Below are positions 1-6,784 of a stretch of 9,348 bases of DNA, piece after piece (the stretch's first letter is position 1; each line of letters begins with the position of its first letter). Position numbers and translations under genes: made by a program. Source of the DNA: Planctomycetaceae bacterium (lineage in GTDB: Bacteria; Planctomycetota; Planctomycetia; Planctomycetales; Planctomycetaceae). The stretch covers positions 1 through 9,348 of the forward strand of contig JAGQQT010000130.1 in NCBI GenBank assembly GCA_020426065.1, read 5' to 3'. The notes under the pieces were generated by a model, which saw nothing but the letters and a program-made list of their open reading frames with translations, made no database searches and was not told the DNA's origin.

Positions 1-1612
1 TCCGCTCAGTCACTTTATAGAGTTGGGCCTGCTCCTGTACAAAATCACCGGACTCCGTTTGAACTCCCATTAGATTCAAGAGTGTGTTGAGACGCTGATT
101 TCGTGACAGGACCGATTGCGCCTCCCAGAACTTCTGAAACTGACTGAGAGGATCGGGTGTGTTCAGATCCGTAAATTCACTCAGAGTGGCCGTTCGATAG
201 TTTTTCTGTTCATAGTTGAAATTGTGGCCAGTGCCGTCCGTTTCCTGCAGGAATTCAGAGAGTCGAACAAACTTCCCCAGGATTGGTGCCCGCTCATGAA
301 TGCAGATCAGGTCGTTCAGCCACGGATTTTTCACACGGGGCCAGTGAGCCAGTACGAGGCAGGAGACATGGTCATGATTGATGGCATCAGAAAGTCGCTC
401 CGGGATTTTGAGCAGGCTGCGGGCATTATCAATCGAAATCGGCAACCGGGAAATGGCTTCGACGGAGGCTCCTCCCCTGCTCTCCCAGGCAAAATGGCTC
501 TGTTCATCTTCTGGATAAACGCCGGAATCCATCGCCAGATGATAAGCGGCATCAATGCCATGCTTTTTCAGCAGCAGTGGGACCTGGCTGGATAATCCAA
601 AGGTGGAACGTCCCCAGGCTTTGGCTGCATGCCCCACTGCCTGCTGACAGACCTCCCCTCCCTGGCGCAGTTGCCAGTTGAGAGCCTGCAATGAAAGTAA
701 TGGGGTTCTCGATTCAAACAGTTCTCCACCAGTCAATTCCAGATCACCAGAGTCGAGTCCCTGCTGAATGATGTTTGCAGATTCCGGAGTTGCCGCTTTG
801 ATCTTCTGCCAGTTTTGAGCGGTGCCCAGGATTGTGACTCCATGACCAGGCCGATGCAGACTTTGCGCGTCTTCAGGGCTCAGCGTTTCTCCCAGCAGGC
901 AGAAGTCAACCAGGTGGGTTTCGACTGCGTAAAATTTTTCTCGACTCTCAAGCAACTGCTCACACGATTCCCGAAACAGGCTGTCAAATTTCTCGGAATC
1001 ATTGGGAGCGGAGATCAATGCCACCGCCGCCTCGACAACCAGTTCTTCGAAGCGGGTTTCCTGAATGTTTTCGTAGTGATACATCAACTGGGAAAGGAGC
1101 GAAGTCAGCAGGTACGTGACCCCCAGTGCACAAAAACGCTGTTCATTTCTGGCAACGGCATCCAGCAAAGCCGGAGAGATTTCCAGTTCCAGTTTCTGCT
1201 GCACCAGATTCTGCACTGCCTCACTGCTGGAGATCGTTGAGTAAATGGCGGAGCGATCCTTGTCGATCAAAAACTGCAGCAGGTCCGGATTGTTGATGTA
1301 CCAGTCCGGACTGATTTTCTCTTTACTGGGAGGCGGGATCAGATAAACCCCCTCCGCCGAGGTGACTTCCAGCGAAGCAGCTGCTTTCCAGGCAGGGATA
1401 TGCCGGGAGGCTGCCAGCAGGAAGGGATGAAAGGCAACGGCATAGGCGTGGAGAAAGGTGGCAGACTCTGCCTCAGAGAAATCGCGGGCAATGTCTTCCA
1501 AATGCCAGGAAGGGAGAACCACTGTGGGTTGCCAGTACATATCAGAACATCCGATCATTTCTACGGAATGACGAGAGATGGATTTGAATTGGGAACATGC
1601 CTGCTCACTCAT
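1..1612 (-). CDS. Glycoside hydrolase 38-like protein, C-terminus beyond window edge
   Basis: The reading frame is open from 1612 down to base 1 with no stop, giving about 537 residues of a longer protein. From memory it resembles a planctomycete family with a divergent GH38 (alpha-mannosidase-type, TIM-barrel-like) N-terminal domain. Recognisable pieces are VVLPSWHLEDIARDF (31-45), ETHLVDFCLLGETLSP (231-246), GRSTFGLSSQVPLLLKKHGI (334-353), AMDSGVYP (360-367), FAWES (374-378), KIPERLSDAINHDHVSCLVLAHWP (402-425). The HxDxGW-type motif of classical GH38 enzymes is not evident near the N-terminus, so activity is uncertain. There is no signal peptide, which suggests a cytoplasmic protein. The ATG at 1612 follows a weak GCGGGA. 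The frame also has an ATG at 1741 (43 residues longer) and internal ATGs at 1558 and 1540; family homology seems to begin near residue 26, so the start is uncertain. It is divergent from hemD across a 644-base gap. That it is a gene is close to certain; its function is not. Confidence 0.85.
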   Translation of the reverse strand, partial: MSEQACSQFKSISRHSVEMIGCSDMYWQPTVVLPSWHLEDIARDFSEAESATFLHAYAVAFHPFLLAASRHIPAWKAAASLEVTSAEGVYLIPPPSKEKISPDWYINNPDLLQFLIDKDRSAIYSTISSSEAVQNLVQQKLELEISPALLDAVARNEQRFCALGVTYLLTSLLSQLMYHYENIQETRFEELVVEAAVALISAPNDSEKFDSLFRESCEQLLESREKFYAVETHLVDFCLLGETLSPEDAQSLHRPGHGVTILGTAQNWQKIKAATPESANIIQQGLDSGDLELTGGELFESRTPLLSLQALNWQLRQGGEVCQQAVGHAAKAWGRSTFGLSSQVPLLLKKHGIDAAYHLAMDSGVYPEDEQSHFAWESRGGASVEAISRLPISIDNARSLLKIPERLSDAINHDHVSCLVLAHWPRVKNPWLNDLICIHERAPILGKFVRLSEFLQETDGTGHNFNYEQKNYRTATLSEFTDLNTPDPLSQFQKFWEAQSVLSRNQRLNTLLNLMGVQTESGDFVQEQAQLYKVTER

Positions 1613-2010
1613 ATTCCCGCTACCAGCATAGTCAATTTTGGGTTTCGTCTCCCGTGAACCGGCTGGGGTGGACCAGAATTCGTGGTGAATTGGTTCCCCG
1701 AAATGCAGATGCTGTTGATCTGCAGGCAAAACTGCCTCCATTCTGGGCACTGGAGACAATGGTCCGATTTGAAGAAATCAATATCTGGTCTACTGACCCC
1801 TGTTTTTATACCGGAGAAATGAGCCGAACCGGATCAGACTGAAGTTCATTGCCACACGGCACAAACTTTGCACATGTAGAATCAGGGTCTGGTTGAATGG
1901 GGCAGATCCTGTATCAGGACCGTCTGATTTTGGTTGTCGATGTGTTGACAGGTCGATTTTCCACAATCATGCGAGCCTGACTTCTCAGCATTCTTGAGAT
2001 GCTCAGTCTA

Positions 2011-2092
2011 TTGGAAAGTGGTCGGAGGTATGGCCGAGTTGGTCTGCGTAGGTCAGTCTCGGGCGAGCGCCCATGCCTTCGACCCTTTCCGA
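2011..2092 (+). ncRNA. Predicted rod-shaped structured RNA element, unassigned family
   Basis: Bases 2013-2018 pair with 2085-2090 (6 pairs). After a single bulged T at 2019, 2020-2033 pair with 2071-2084 (14 pairs). That is about 20 pairs, extendable by two weak pairs to 2011/2092. Two of the pairs are G-U wobbles (2025/2079 and 2029/2075), which on the opposite strand become C-A mismatches, so the plus-strand transcript folds better. Inside, CCGAG (2034-2038) can pair with CTCGG (2058-2062). A TTGACA hexamer at 1945-1950 lies at a reasonable distance to start such a transcript, although its -10 is weak. It could be a small RNA, part of the hemD leader, or an extended hairpin with another role. 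The sequence does not match the SRP, 6S, tmRNA or riboswitch consensus motifs that I know. It lies about 165 bases before the hemD start. Confidence 0.35.
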
Positions 2093-2096
2093 AGAC

Positions 2097-2140
2097 TCAG
2101 TTCAGATTGTAAACTGATCCCTTAATGCTTACCGGGATCA
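2097..2140 (+). promoter_or_regulatory. Two overlapping, mutually exclusive hairpins in hemD leader
   Basis: TCAGTT (2097-2102) pairs with AACTGA (2112-2117) across a 9-base loop, and TGATCCC (2115-2121) pairs perfectly with GGGATCA (2134-2140) across a 12-base loop. The two helices share TGA at 2115-2117, so they cannot both be complete. The second hairpin is followed by AATTTCT, a poor but possible terminator tail. The arrangement resembles an attenuator or a terminator for the structured element just upstream. No ligand-binding core or leader peptide is visible, so regulation is an inference. Confidence 0.25.
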
Positions 2141-2256
2141 ATTTCTAGAGTGAACCGCTCCTTCACCTGCTAGTCTGTGAAGAATTCGCCGGGTTCAATT
2201 CCACTCAGAAAAGGATACCCTTTTCAAGAACCTGCTCTCTATCTGACCATTTCTGT

Positions 2257-3090
2257 ATGAATACGAAAACAGTCCGCGTCTGCAGTTTTGAGAGTCGCCG
2301 TCAGAATGAGATGCGGACTCTCATTGAAAAATTTGGCGGGGTTCCCAGCGTTGCTCCTTCCATGAAAGAGGTTCCGCTCCAGGAGAATACCCATCTGCTC
2401 GAGTTTGTTGAGCAACTGCAGGCGGGTCAGATTTCTGTCGTCCTGTTCATGACGGGCGTGGGAGCCAAAGCCCTGTTTGATGCTGTGGCCAGTCTGGCAG
2501 ACTGGGATCGATTCCAGAATCTGCTCAATCAGCAAACCATCATTGTGCGTGGGCCCAAGCCTGTCCCGGTATTGAAAGAAGCCGGAATACATATTGATTT
2601 TCGCGCCCCGGAGCCAAACACCTGGCGGGAGGTGCTGGGATTGATTGATGAACAGCAGATTCTTCTTCATGGAATAACGATTGCCGTGCAGGAATATGGC
2701 AAACCAAATGAGCAGTTTTATGAAGAGTTACGGCATCGTGGAGCGGAAGTTTATCCGGTGCCGGTTTACTGCTGGGATTTTCCCGACGATCTGGCGCCTC
2801 TTCAGGCAGTCATCCGGGAAGCGGTCGAGAATCCTTTTGATCTGGTCATGTTCACGAGTGCTCAACAGGTGGAGAATGTGCTCGCCGTCTGCGAATCACT
2901 TGGTTTGAAGGACCAGTGGTTGAAATCCCTGGAGAAATCATTGCTGGTTTCAATTGGTCCCACCTGCAGTGAGAGAATGCTGGAAAGTGGCCTGCGCGTT
3001 GATCTGGAGCCGTCCCATCCGAAGATGGCTCACATGGTTCGCGAAGCCCTGGCTGCCTGTCAATCCTCTTCGAGCCCTTTGGGGAATTGA
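2257..3090 (+). CDS. hemD: Uroporphyrinogen-III synthase
   Basis: This 277-residue protein fits HemD, the cytoplasmic enzyme that cyclises hydroxymethylbilane and inverts ring D to give uroporphyrinogen III, the branch point to haem, sirohaem and cobalamin. The family has few invariant residues but a recognisable two-domain pattern. Here that is the opening VRVCSFESRRQNEMRTLIEKFGG (6-28), LFMTGVGAKAL (63-73), IIVRGPKPVPVLKEAGI (95-111), IAVQEYGKPNEQFYEELRHRGAEVYPVPVYCWDFPDD (142-178), FTSAQQVENVL (199-209), and SIGPTCSERMLESGLRVDLEPSHPKMAHMV (232-261). Its length is slightly above the usual 240 to 270 residues, and there is no fused regulatory or methyltransferase domain. The ATG at 2257 has no Shine-Dalgarno sequence, which is common in this kind of genome. 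It has a long, hairpin-rich leader and no hemC or hemB neighbour in view. Its 3' end overlaps the convergent sixA by 31 bases. Confidence 0.9.
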   Translation: MNTKTVRVCSFESRRQNEMRTLIEKFGGVPSVAPSMKEVPLQENTHLLEFVEQLQAGQISVVLFMTGVGAKALFDAVASLADWDRFQNLLNQQTIIVRGPKPVPVLKEAGIHIDFRAPEPNTWREVLGLIDEQQILLHGITIAVQEYGKPNEQFYEELRHRGAEVYPVPVYCWDFPDDLAPLQAVIREAVENPFDLVMFTSAQQVENVLAVCESLGLKDQWLKSLEKSLLVSIGPTCSERMLESGLRVDLEPSHPKMAHMVREALAACQSSSSPLGN

Positions 3091-3560
3091 AACTCCAGAA
3101 GTGGCCTGTTTTTGTTGAGCTTCAGGTCAGCCCAATGTTCCAGATCGTCTGCAGAAAAGACGGCGACGGCAGCGGTCCGAAATTTTCGCCACTCTCCGGA
3201 CCATCTTTCTGCCAGCATTTCCAGGCCCGGATTGTGAGCCAGCACCAGTACCGTATGGTACCTGTCCTGAACGGTCTGCAGGACATTGACGATGTCATCC
3301 GGTGAGCCGCAATACAGGTCACTGACAAGTCTCAACTCCACTGGAGTTTCGTACGCTTCCTGCCAGAGTCGGAATGTTTCCTGAGTACGAACGGAGGGAG
3401 AACAGAGACAGTAATCAACAGCCAGCTGTTGTTCTCGCATCCACTTTCCCATGCGAGGTGCCGATTCCCGACCCCTGCGATTGAGCGGGCGTTCAAGATC
3501 GGCGACAGCTGATTCTTTCCAGCTGGATTTGGCGTGCCGCATCAGGAGGATTCGACGCAT
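3060..3560 (-). CDS. sixA: SixA-type histidine phosphatase
   Basis: This protein belongs to the histidine phosphatase (phosphoglycerate mutase-like) superfamily, subfamily SixA. E. coli SixA dephosphorylates phosphohistidine in phosphotransfer proteins; the substrate here is unknown. From the ATG at 3560 the protein has 166 residues, close to SixA length (about 160). The catalytic set is complete: LMRHAKSSW with R8 and phospho-acceptor H9, SPSVRTQET with R58, DLY with D81, and VLAHNPGLE with H109. The frame extends to a TTG at 3584 inside the preceding reductase gene, but the ATG at 3560 is preferred because MRRILLMRHAKSSW is the usual family N-terminus. That start lies 5 bases after the reductase stop, which indicates co-transcription with the reductase and asnB. 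Its last 10 codons overlap the hemD 3' end in the opposite orientation. The cytoplasmic location is inferred from the lack of a signal peptide. Confidence 0.88.
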   Translation of the reverse strand: MRRILLMRHAKSSWKESAVADLERPLNRRGRESAPRMGKWMREQQLAVDYCLCSPSVRTQETFRLWQEAYETPVELRLVSDLYCGSPDDIVNVLQTVQDRYHTVLVLAHNPGLEMLAERWSGEWRKFRTAAVAVFSADDLEHWADLKLNKNRPLLEFQFPKGLEED

Positions 3561-3565
3561 GTTGA

Positions 3566-4543
3566 TTACTCGTAAATAGGGCAAAAAGTATTGAAGGCAG
3601 ACTGGCAGAAATCACCGGGATCGTTGAAGCGGCGGTTCTGATTCAACGCAGAGATCTGAGCCATCTGGTCCTGAGTCAGAGAGAAGTCGAAGATCGCAAG
3701 ATTTTCCCGCAGTCGATTGGGGTTTTCTGTCTTGGGAATTATTGCAGTCTTTCTTTGCACTCCCCACCGAAGCACAACTTGAGCCGGAGTTTTGCCAACT
3801 TCCGAGGCAATACTTTTTACAACCGGTTGTTCGAGGACGGAGTCACTAGGCCGGGCCATATCCAGTGAAACATAAGAGAGAGCGCCGAGCGGCGAGAAGG
3901 CCGTGACCGCGATCTGTTCCTGGTGACAATACTGAATCAGTTTTTCCTGGGTGAGATATGGATGAGATTCAATCTGCAGGACTCCGGGACGAATCCTGGC
4001 AGAGTTGAGCAGGTCACGAATCAATGAAGTTCCGAAGTTGGAAATCCCGATGGTTTTGACCAGGCCAGAGTCGACCAGTTCTTCCATCGCCTGCCAGGTT
4101 TCGGAGATCGGAATCGCTGCAAATTTCATCTGTGGATTGCCAGCGGCGGGATCAAAAAACCAGCCGGGAGGATAACGTTCTTCAATCGGGACATAAGCCT
4201 GGGCTATCGGGAAGTGAATCAGGTACAGATCCAATTCATCCAGACCAAGATCCGTCAGAGTTTTTTTGACGGCCGGAGCAACATGTTCGGGAGCATGATA
4301 GGTGTTCCAGAGTTTGGAAGTGACCCACAGGTGTTCCCGTTTGCATAATCCGGACTGGATGGCAGCAGCAATTCCTTCACCGACATACTTTTCGTTTCCG
4401 TAGTCACAGGCACAATCCAAATGCCGATAACCGGCACGAATAGCTTCCTGAGTCATCTGGGCAGTGCGATCCTCGCTCACTTTCCAGAAACCGAATCCGA
4501 CCTGAGGAAGAGAAAGTCCGTTGTTGAGTGAAAGATGATCCAA
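3566..4543 (-). CDS. Aldo/keto reductase, xylose/aldose reductase-like
   Basis: This 325-residue soluble protein is an NAD(P)H-dependent aldo/keto reductase that would reduce aldehydes or sugars. The full catalytic tetrad is present: D43 and Y48 in HLDCACDYGNEKYVGEGI, K77 in VTSKLW, H110 in DLYLIHFPIA. The cofactor loop near the C-terminus reads AIIPKTENPNRLRENL, close to the usual IPKSxxxxRxxEN. The segment YVPIEERYPPGWFFDPAAG resembles the insert of xylose reductases (AKR2 type), so a sugar or aldose substrate is plausible, but sequence does not settle it. The start codon is TTG at 4543-4541, supported by GGAG with a 7-base spacer and by the N-terminus LSLNNGLSLPQVGFGFW, which is typical for the family. 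No in-frame ATG fits. It sits 66 bases after asnB and 5 bases before sixA, probably in one operon. The 66-base gap also holds a TTGACA (4599-4594, minus strand) with a weak -10, so an internal promoter is possible. Confidence 0.93.
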   Translation of the reverse strand: MDHLSLNNGLSLPQVGFGFWKVSEDRTAQMTQEAIRAGYRHLDCACDYGNEKYVGEGIAAAIQSGLCKREHLWVTSKLWNTYHAPEHVAPAVKKTLTDLGLDELDLYLIHFPIAQAYVPIEERYPPGWFFDPAAGNPQMKFAAIPISETWQAMEELVDSGLVKTIGISNFGTSLIRDLLNSARIRPGVLQIESHPYLTQEKLIQYCHQEQIAVTAFSPLGALSYVSLDMARPSDSVLEQPVVKSIASEVGKTPAQVVLRWGVQRKTAIIPKTENPNRLRENLAIFDFSLTQDQMAQISALNQNRRFNDPGDFCQSAFNTFCPIYE

Positions 4544-4550
4544 GATTTCG

Positions 4551-4554
4551 CTCC
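4551..4554 (-). promoter_or_regulatory. Ribosome binding site fixing a TTG start
   Basis: GGAG on the minus strand lies 7 bases before the TTG at 4543-4541. It decides the start of the aldo/keto reductase, because the frame upstream stays open without an ATG and no other start has comparable support. It is stronger than the sites in front of hemD, tsaE and sixA. Confidence 0.6.
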
Positions 4555-4609
4555 AGTAGTGATGATGGAAACAAATGTTTGCATTGATTCCGGTGTCAAT
4601 TTCCTGTTT

Positions 4610-6568
4610 TCAAGTTGCCACTATGCCACGAGCGGGAGTGCGAATTCCACGCCAGTCGGGAAGGTCGGCCAGTTGTGGTTCAATATACAGGTGATGCCAC
4701 AGCTGAGTCGACAAAGCGGACATTAAACCGGTATCGAGGACGTACCGTCGCAGTGATCTGGCACGACCTTTCTGGACAACCTGGATGGCTTGCTCAATTC
4801 CCTGCGGAGAGAAATAGCCGGTTCTGCGGATCGACTCCGGACTGAGCAACTGCCGGGCCCATGGGGGACTGTTCTCTCCCAGAAAGTTCTGCATCAGGTG
4901 AGCGCGGAACATCGTTTTCGGACGCCCGGCAATCTGTTTCGGGAGAGTGTGAGCGGCCACTTGTCTGAGGAGCCATTTGTTCGTGTTGTTTCTCAACTTC
5001 ATGTTGGGAGGGATTTGCGAACAGAACTGAACCACGTCTTCATCCAGGAAGGGGAACCGTCCTTCGATGGAACTGTTCATCGTGATGCGATCCCCTTTTC
5101 CGGCCAGCAGCAGGCCAGGAAGCATGATCTTGAATCCGGCATAGAGAGACTGATTCAAAGAGGACCACTTGCGAATCCGGTCAGAGCAGTTTCCAGGCAC
5201 ATCTTCATAAGGCGTGTAGTCTCCAATGGACTGCCACATTTCCCGGGAAAAGAGAACTTCGCGCGCCTGTCCCAGCAGTTCGTAAGACATCTGCTGAGCT
5301 ATTCTCAGACCGTGGAAAGCCTGCATGGGATGCTGGTGAGCGCGGCTTCCCCCGGCAAGTAGAGGTAACATCCGCCGAAACAGGCGGGCAACTGGCTGGC
5401 CTGGTGTCTTCATCTTCTGGTTGAGACGGAACCAGATGTAACCAGCCAGAAGTTCGTCCGCTCCTTCTCCGGTGAGCGCGACACGAAATCCTTCCTGGCG
5501 AACCCGAGCGGCCAGTCGCATCAGGCAGGCTGCGGAAGTATCAAACATCGGACCCTCTGCGGCTACGATCAGTTCCGGATATGCATTCGCAATATCCTGC
5601 GGCCCGATTTCCAGGACATTCAATGGACAGTTGAGAGTCTGTGCAGATTCTTCTGCTTCGAGGCGTTCATCGACTGGCCCTGATTGTGCGACGGAAATTG
5701 TAAAGGCTTGAATCGGGGATTTCCGCACACGGGAGACCAGCCCGAGAACTGTTGTCGAATCCAGACCGCCACTCAGATAACAGCAGACCGGGACATCGCT
5801 GAACAATCGACGCTCGACTGACTTCTCCAGCAGTTCGGTCAGTTGTGCTTCTGCCGCCTGAGCGGAAAGCTGCTGCTCATCGCCCGCATCCGGAAAGTCG
5901 AGATCCCAGTAGCAACGTTCCCGAATGTGGCCATCTTTCACAACGAGTTGATGCCCCGGCGGAAGCATCTGAATATTTTGGAAACAGGTTCGCCGAGTCG
6001 GCATGCAGAAGAAATTGAAGAAGTAGTCGAGTCCCAGCCGATCTGGCTGGGGAGTCACCATGCCGCTCGCCAGCAATCCACGTATCTCGGAAGCCCAGAG
6101 CAGCCATCCATTGGAGATGGTGTAATAGAGAGGAGCAATTCCTGCACGATCCCTGCCCAGCAGCAGTTTCCGCTGCCGGCTGTCCCAGATGCAGGCCGCA
6201 AACTGTCCTTTGGCATTCAGGAAGACATCTTCGCCTTCCTCTTCATACATGTGAGCCCATAATTCGGTATCACAATGTGTTTTGAATTTGTGGCCCCGCT
6301 GGAGGAACTGCTCCCTCAGAATGGGATAATCAAAGAGTTCTCCATTGAAGGCGACATGGATCTGCCCATCTTCATTCGAGATCGGCTGGCGACCATTGGC
6401 CAGGTCGATAATGGAGAGGCGTCGAGCGGCCATGGCCACGCCGGGCTCGCTGAAGTGATGCTGGTCATCCGGGCCGCGATGCCAGATGGCTTCGGCCATG
6501 TCAATCAGAGTGGACTCCGGGAACGAGCGTGTTCCCTCAATCGATACCGCTCCGACAATTCCACACAC
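4610..6568 (-). CDS. asnB: Asparagine synthase (glutamine-hydrolysing), AsnB family
   Basis: This 652-residue protein has both AsnB domains. The N-terminal class II glutaminase has C2 as nucleophile (MCGIVGAVS), HRGPDD (30-35), RRLSIID (49-55), FNGE (74-77) and CDTE (99-102). The C-terminal ATP-pyrophosphatase synthetase domain has the loop SGGLDST (266-272), LTGEGADELLAGY (365-377), GKGDRITMNSSIEGRFPFLD (490-509) and NKWLLRQVA (530-538). It releases ammonia from glutamine and transfers it to an ATP-activated carboxylate, classically aspartate. It is longer than E. coli AsnB (about 554 residues) and resembles the ~630-residue group often found in exopolysaccharide or specialised-metabolism loci, so another carboxylate acceptor is possible. 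The start is GTG at 6568, fixed because Cys must follow the initiator; GAGAG lies about 9 bases upstream. It is the first gene of the likely asnB-reductase-sixA unit, with 216 bases separating it from the KAS-like gene. Confidence 0.95.
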   Translation of the reverse strand: MCGIVGAVSIEGTRSFPESTLIDMAEAIWHRGPDDQHHFSEPGVAMAARRLSIIDLANGRQPISNEDGQIHVAFNGELFDYPILREQFLQRGHKFKTHCDTELWAHMYEEEGEDVFLNAKGQFAACIWDSRQRKLLLGRDRAGIAPLYYTISNGWLLWASEIRGLLASGMVTPQPDRLGLDYFFNFFCMPTRRTCFQNIQMLPPGHQLVVKDGHIRERCYWDLDFPDAGDEQQLSAQAAEAQLTELLEKSVERRLFSDVPVCCYLSGGLDSTTVLGLVSRVRKSPIQAFTISVAQSGPVDERLEAEESAQTLNCPLNVLEIGPQDIANAYPELIVAAEGPMFDTSAACLMRLAARVRQEGFRVALTGEGADELLAGYIWFRLNQKMKTPGQPVARLFRRMLPLLAGGSRAHQHPMQAFHGLRIAQQMSYELLGQAREVLFSREMWQSIGDYTPYEDVPGNCSDRIRKWSSLNQSLYAGFKIMLPGLLLAGKGDRITMNSSIEGRFPFLDEDVVQFCSQIPPNMKLRNNTNKWLLRQVAAHTLPKQIAGRPKTMFRAHLMQNFLGENSPPWARQLLSPESIRRTGYFSPQGIEQAIQVVQKGRARSLRRYVLDTGLMSALSTQLWHHLYIEPQLADLPDWRGIRTPARGIVAT

Positions 6569-6686
6569 TGATACGTCTCTCTGAATCGAGCTGCAGGACC
6601 TGAGATGCCAAGCCCTTAGCTTAACGCAGAATCAGTCGATCGTCAGGTGAAACGAAGAGGCTTTTTGCCGAAAAGCGCAGAAGCAA

Positions 6687-6715
6687 GTTCATGTGAACAT
6701 TCACTTTGCGTGAAT
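6687..6715. promoter_or_regulatory. Two adjacent inverted repeats upstream of asnB
   Basis: GTTCA-TG-TGAAC (6687-6698) is a perfect 12-base inverted repeat. It is directly followed by ATTCAC-TTTGC-GTGAAT (6699-6715), with perfect 6-base arms. Both share the half-site GTGAA/TTCAC. They lie about 120 to 150 bases before the asnB GTG start, in the 216-base gap after the KAS-like gene. A paired operator for a dimeric regulator is a reasonable guess; alternatively they are hairpins at the end of the KAS-like transcript, although no T-run follows. No clear -35/-10 pair is seen beside them. Confidence 0.3.
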
Positions 6716-6784
6716 TCTTCAACTTGAACAGGAAGCAAACTGGCGTTCCTGCTCATCAGGACAGACAGGCAATTCATACGAGTA

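Larger units (their letters stand above)
1613..2256. other. Divergent intergenic region rich in inverted repeats
   Basis: No convincing coding frame lies between the GH38-like gene and hemD, except that the GH38-like frame could begin as far up as 1741. Besides the two elements listed separately, it holds these inverted repeats: TCCTG-TAT-CAGGA at 1907-1919; a hairpin at 1984-2006 (CTCAGCAT against ATGCTCAG, one C-C mismatch); CTTCAC/GTGAAG at 2161-2182; AAAAGG-ATAC-CCTTTT at 2209-2224. A perfect TTGACA lies at 1945-1950 on the plus strand, but the hexamer 16 to 18 bases downstream is a poor match to TATAAT. A TATAAA-like hexamer for the minus strand lies at 1810-1805 without a good -35. Promoters are presumably here for both divergent genes, but none can be fixed from sequence. 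Confidence 0.5.

Noticed and set aside
2050..2072. AGGTCAG...GAGCGCC resembles the conserved tip of bacterial SRP RNA
   Set aside because: The required AGCAG and GGAA tetraloop elements are missing and the arm lengths of the hairpin are too asymmetric for an SRP rod.
2020..2090. tRNA-Ser-like stretch: ATGGCCGAGT resembles a D-arm and TTCGACC resembles a T-loop
   Set aside because: No anticodon arm of 5-7-5 form, no T-stem around TTCGA and no matching acceptor ends; the two arms instead form one long helix.
2239..2670. 143-codon open frame on the minus strand across hemD
   Set aside because: It lies antisense to a well-supported hemD and shows no family motif.
4790..5362. 190-codon open frame on the plus strand inside asnB
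   Set aside because: asnB is intact with all motifs; the antisense frame has no recognisable domain and follows from codon composition.
6657..6668. GGC-TTTTT-GCC near the asnB upstream region considered as a terminator
   Set aside because: The stem is only three pairs and no T-run follows the hairpin on either strand.
6730..6765. CTGATGAG on the minus strand looked like the start of a hammerhead ribozyme core
   Set aside because: No GAAA follows a plausible stem II and no stem I or III with a cleavage site can be drawn.
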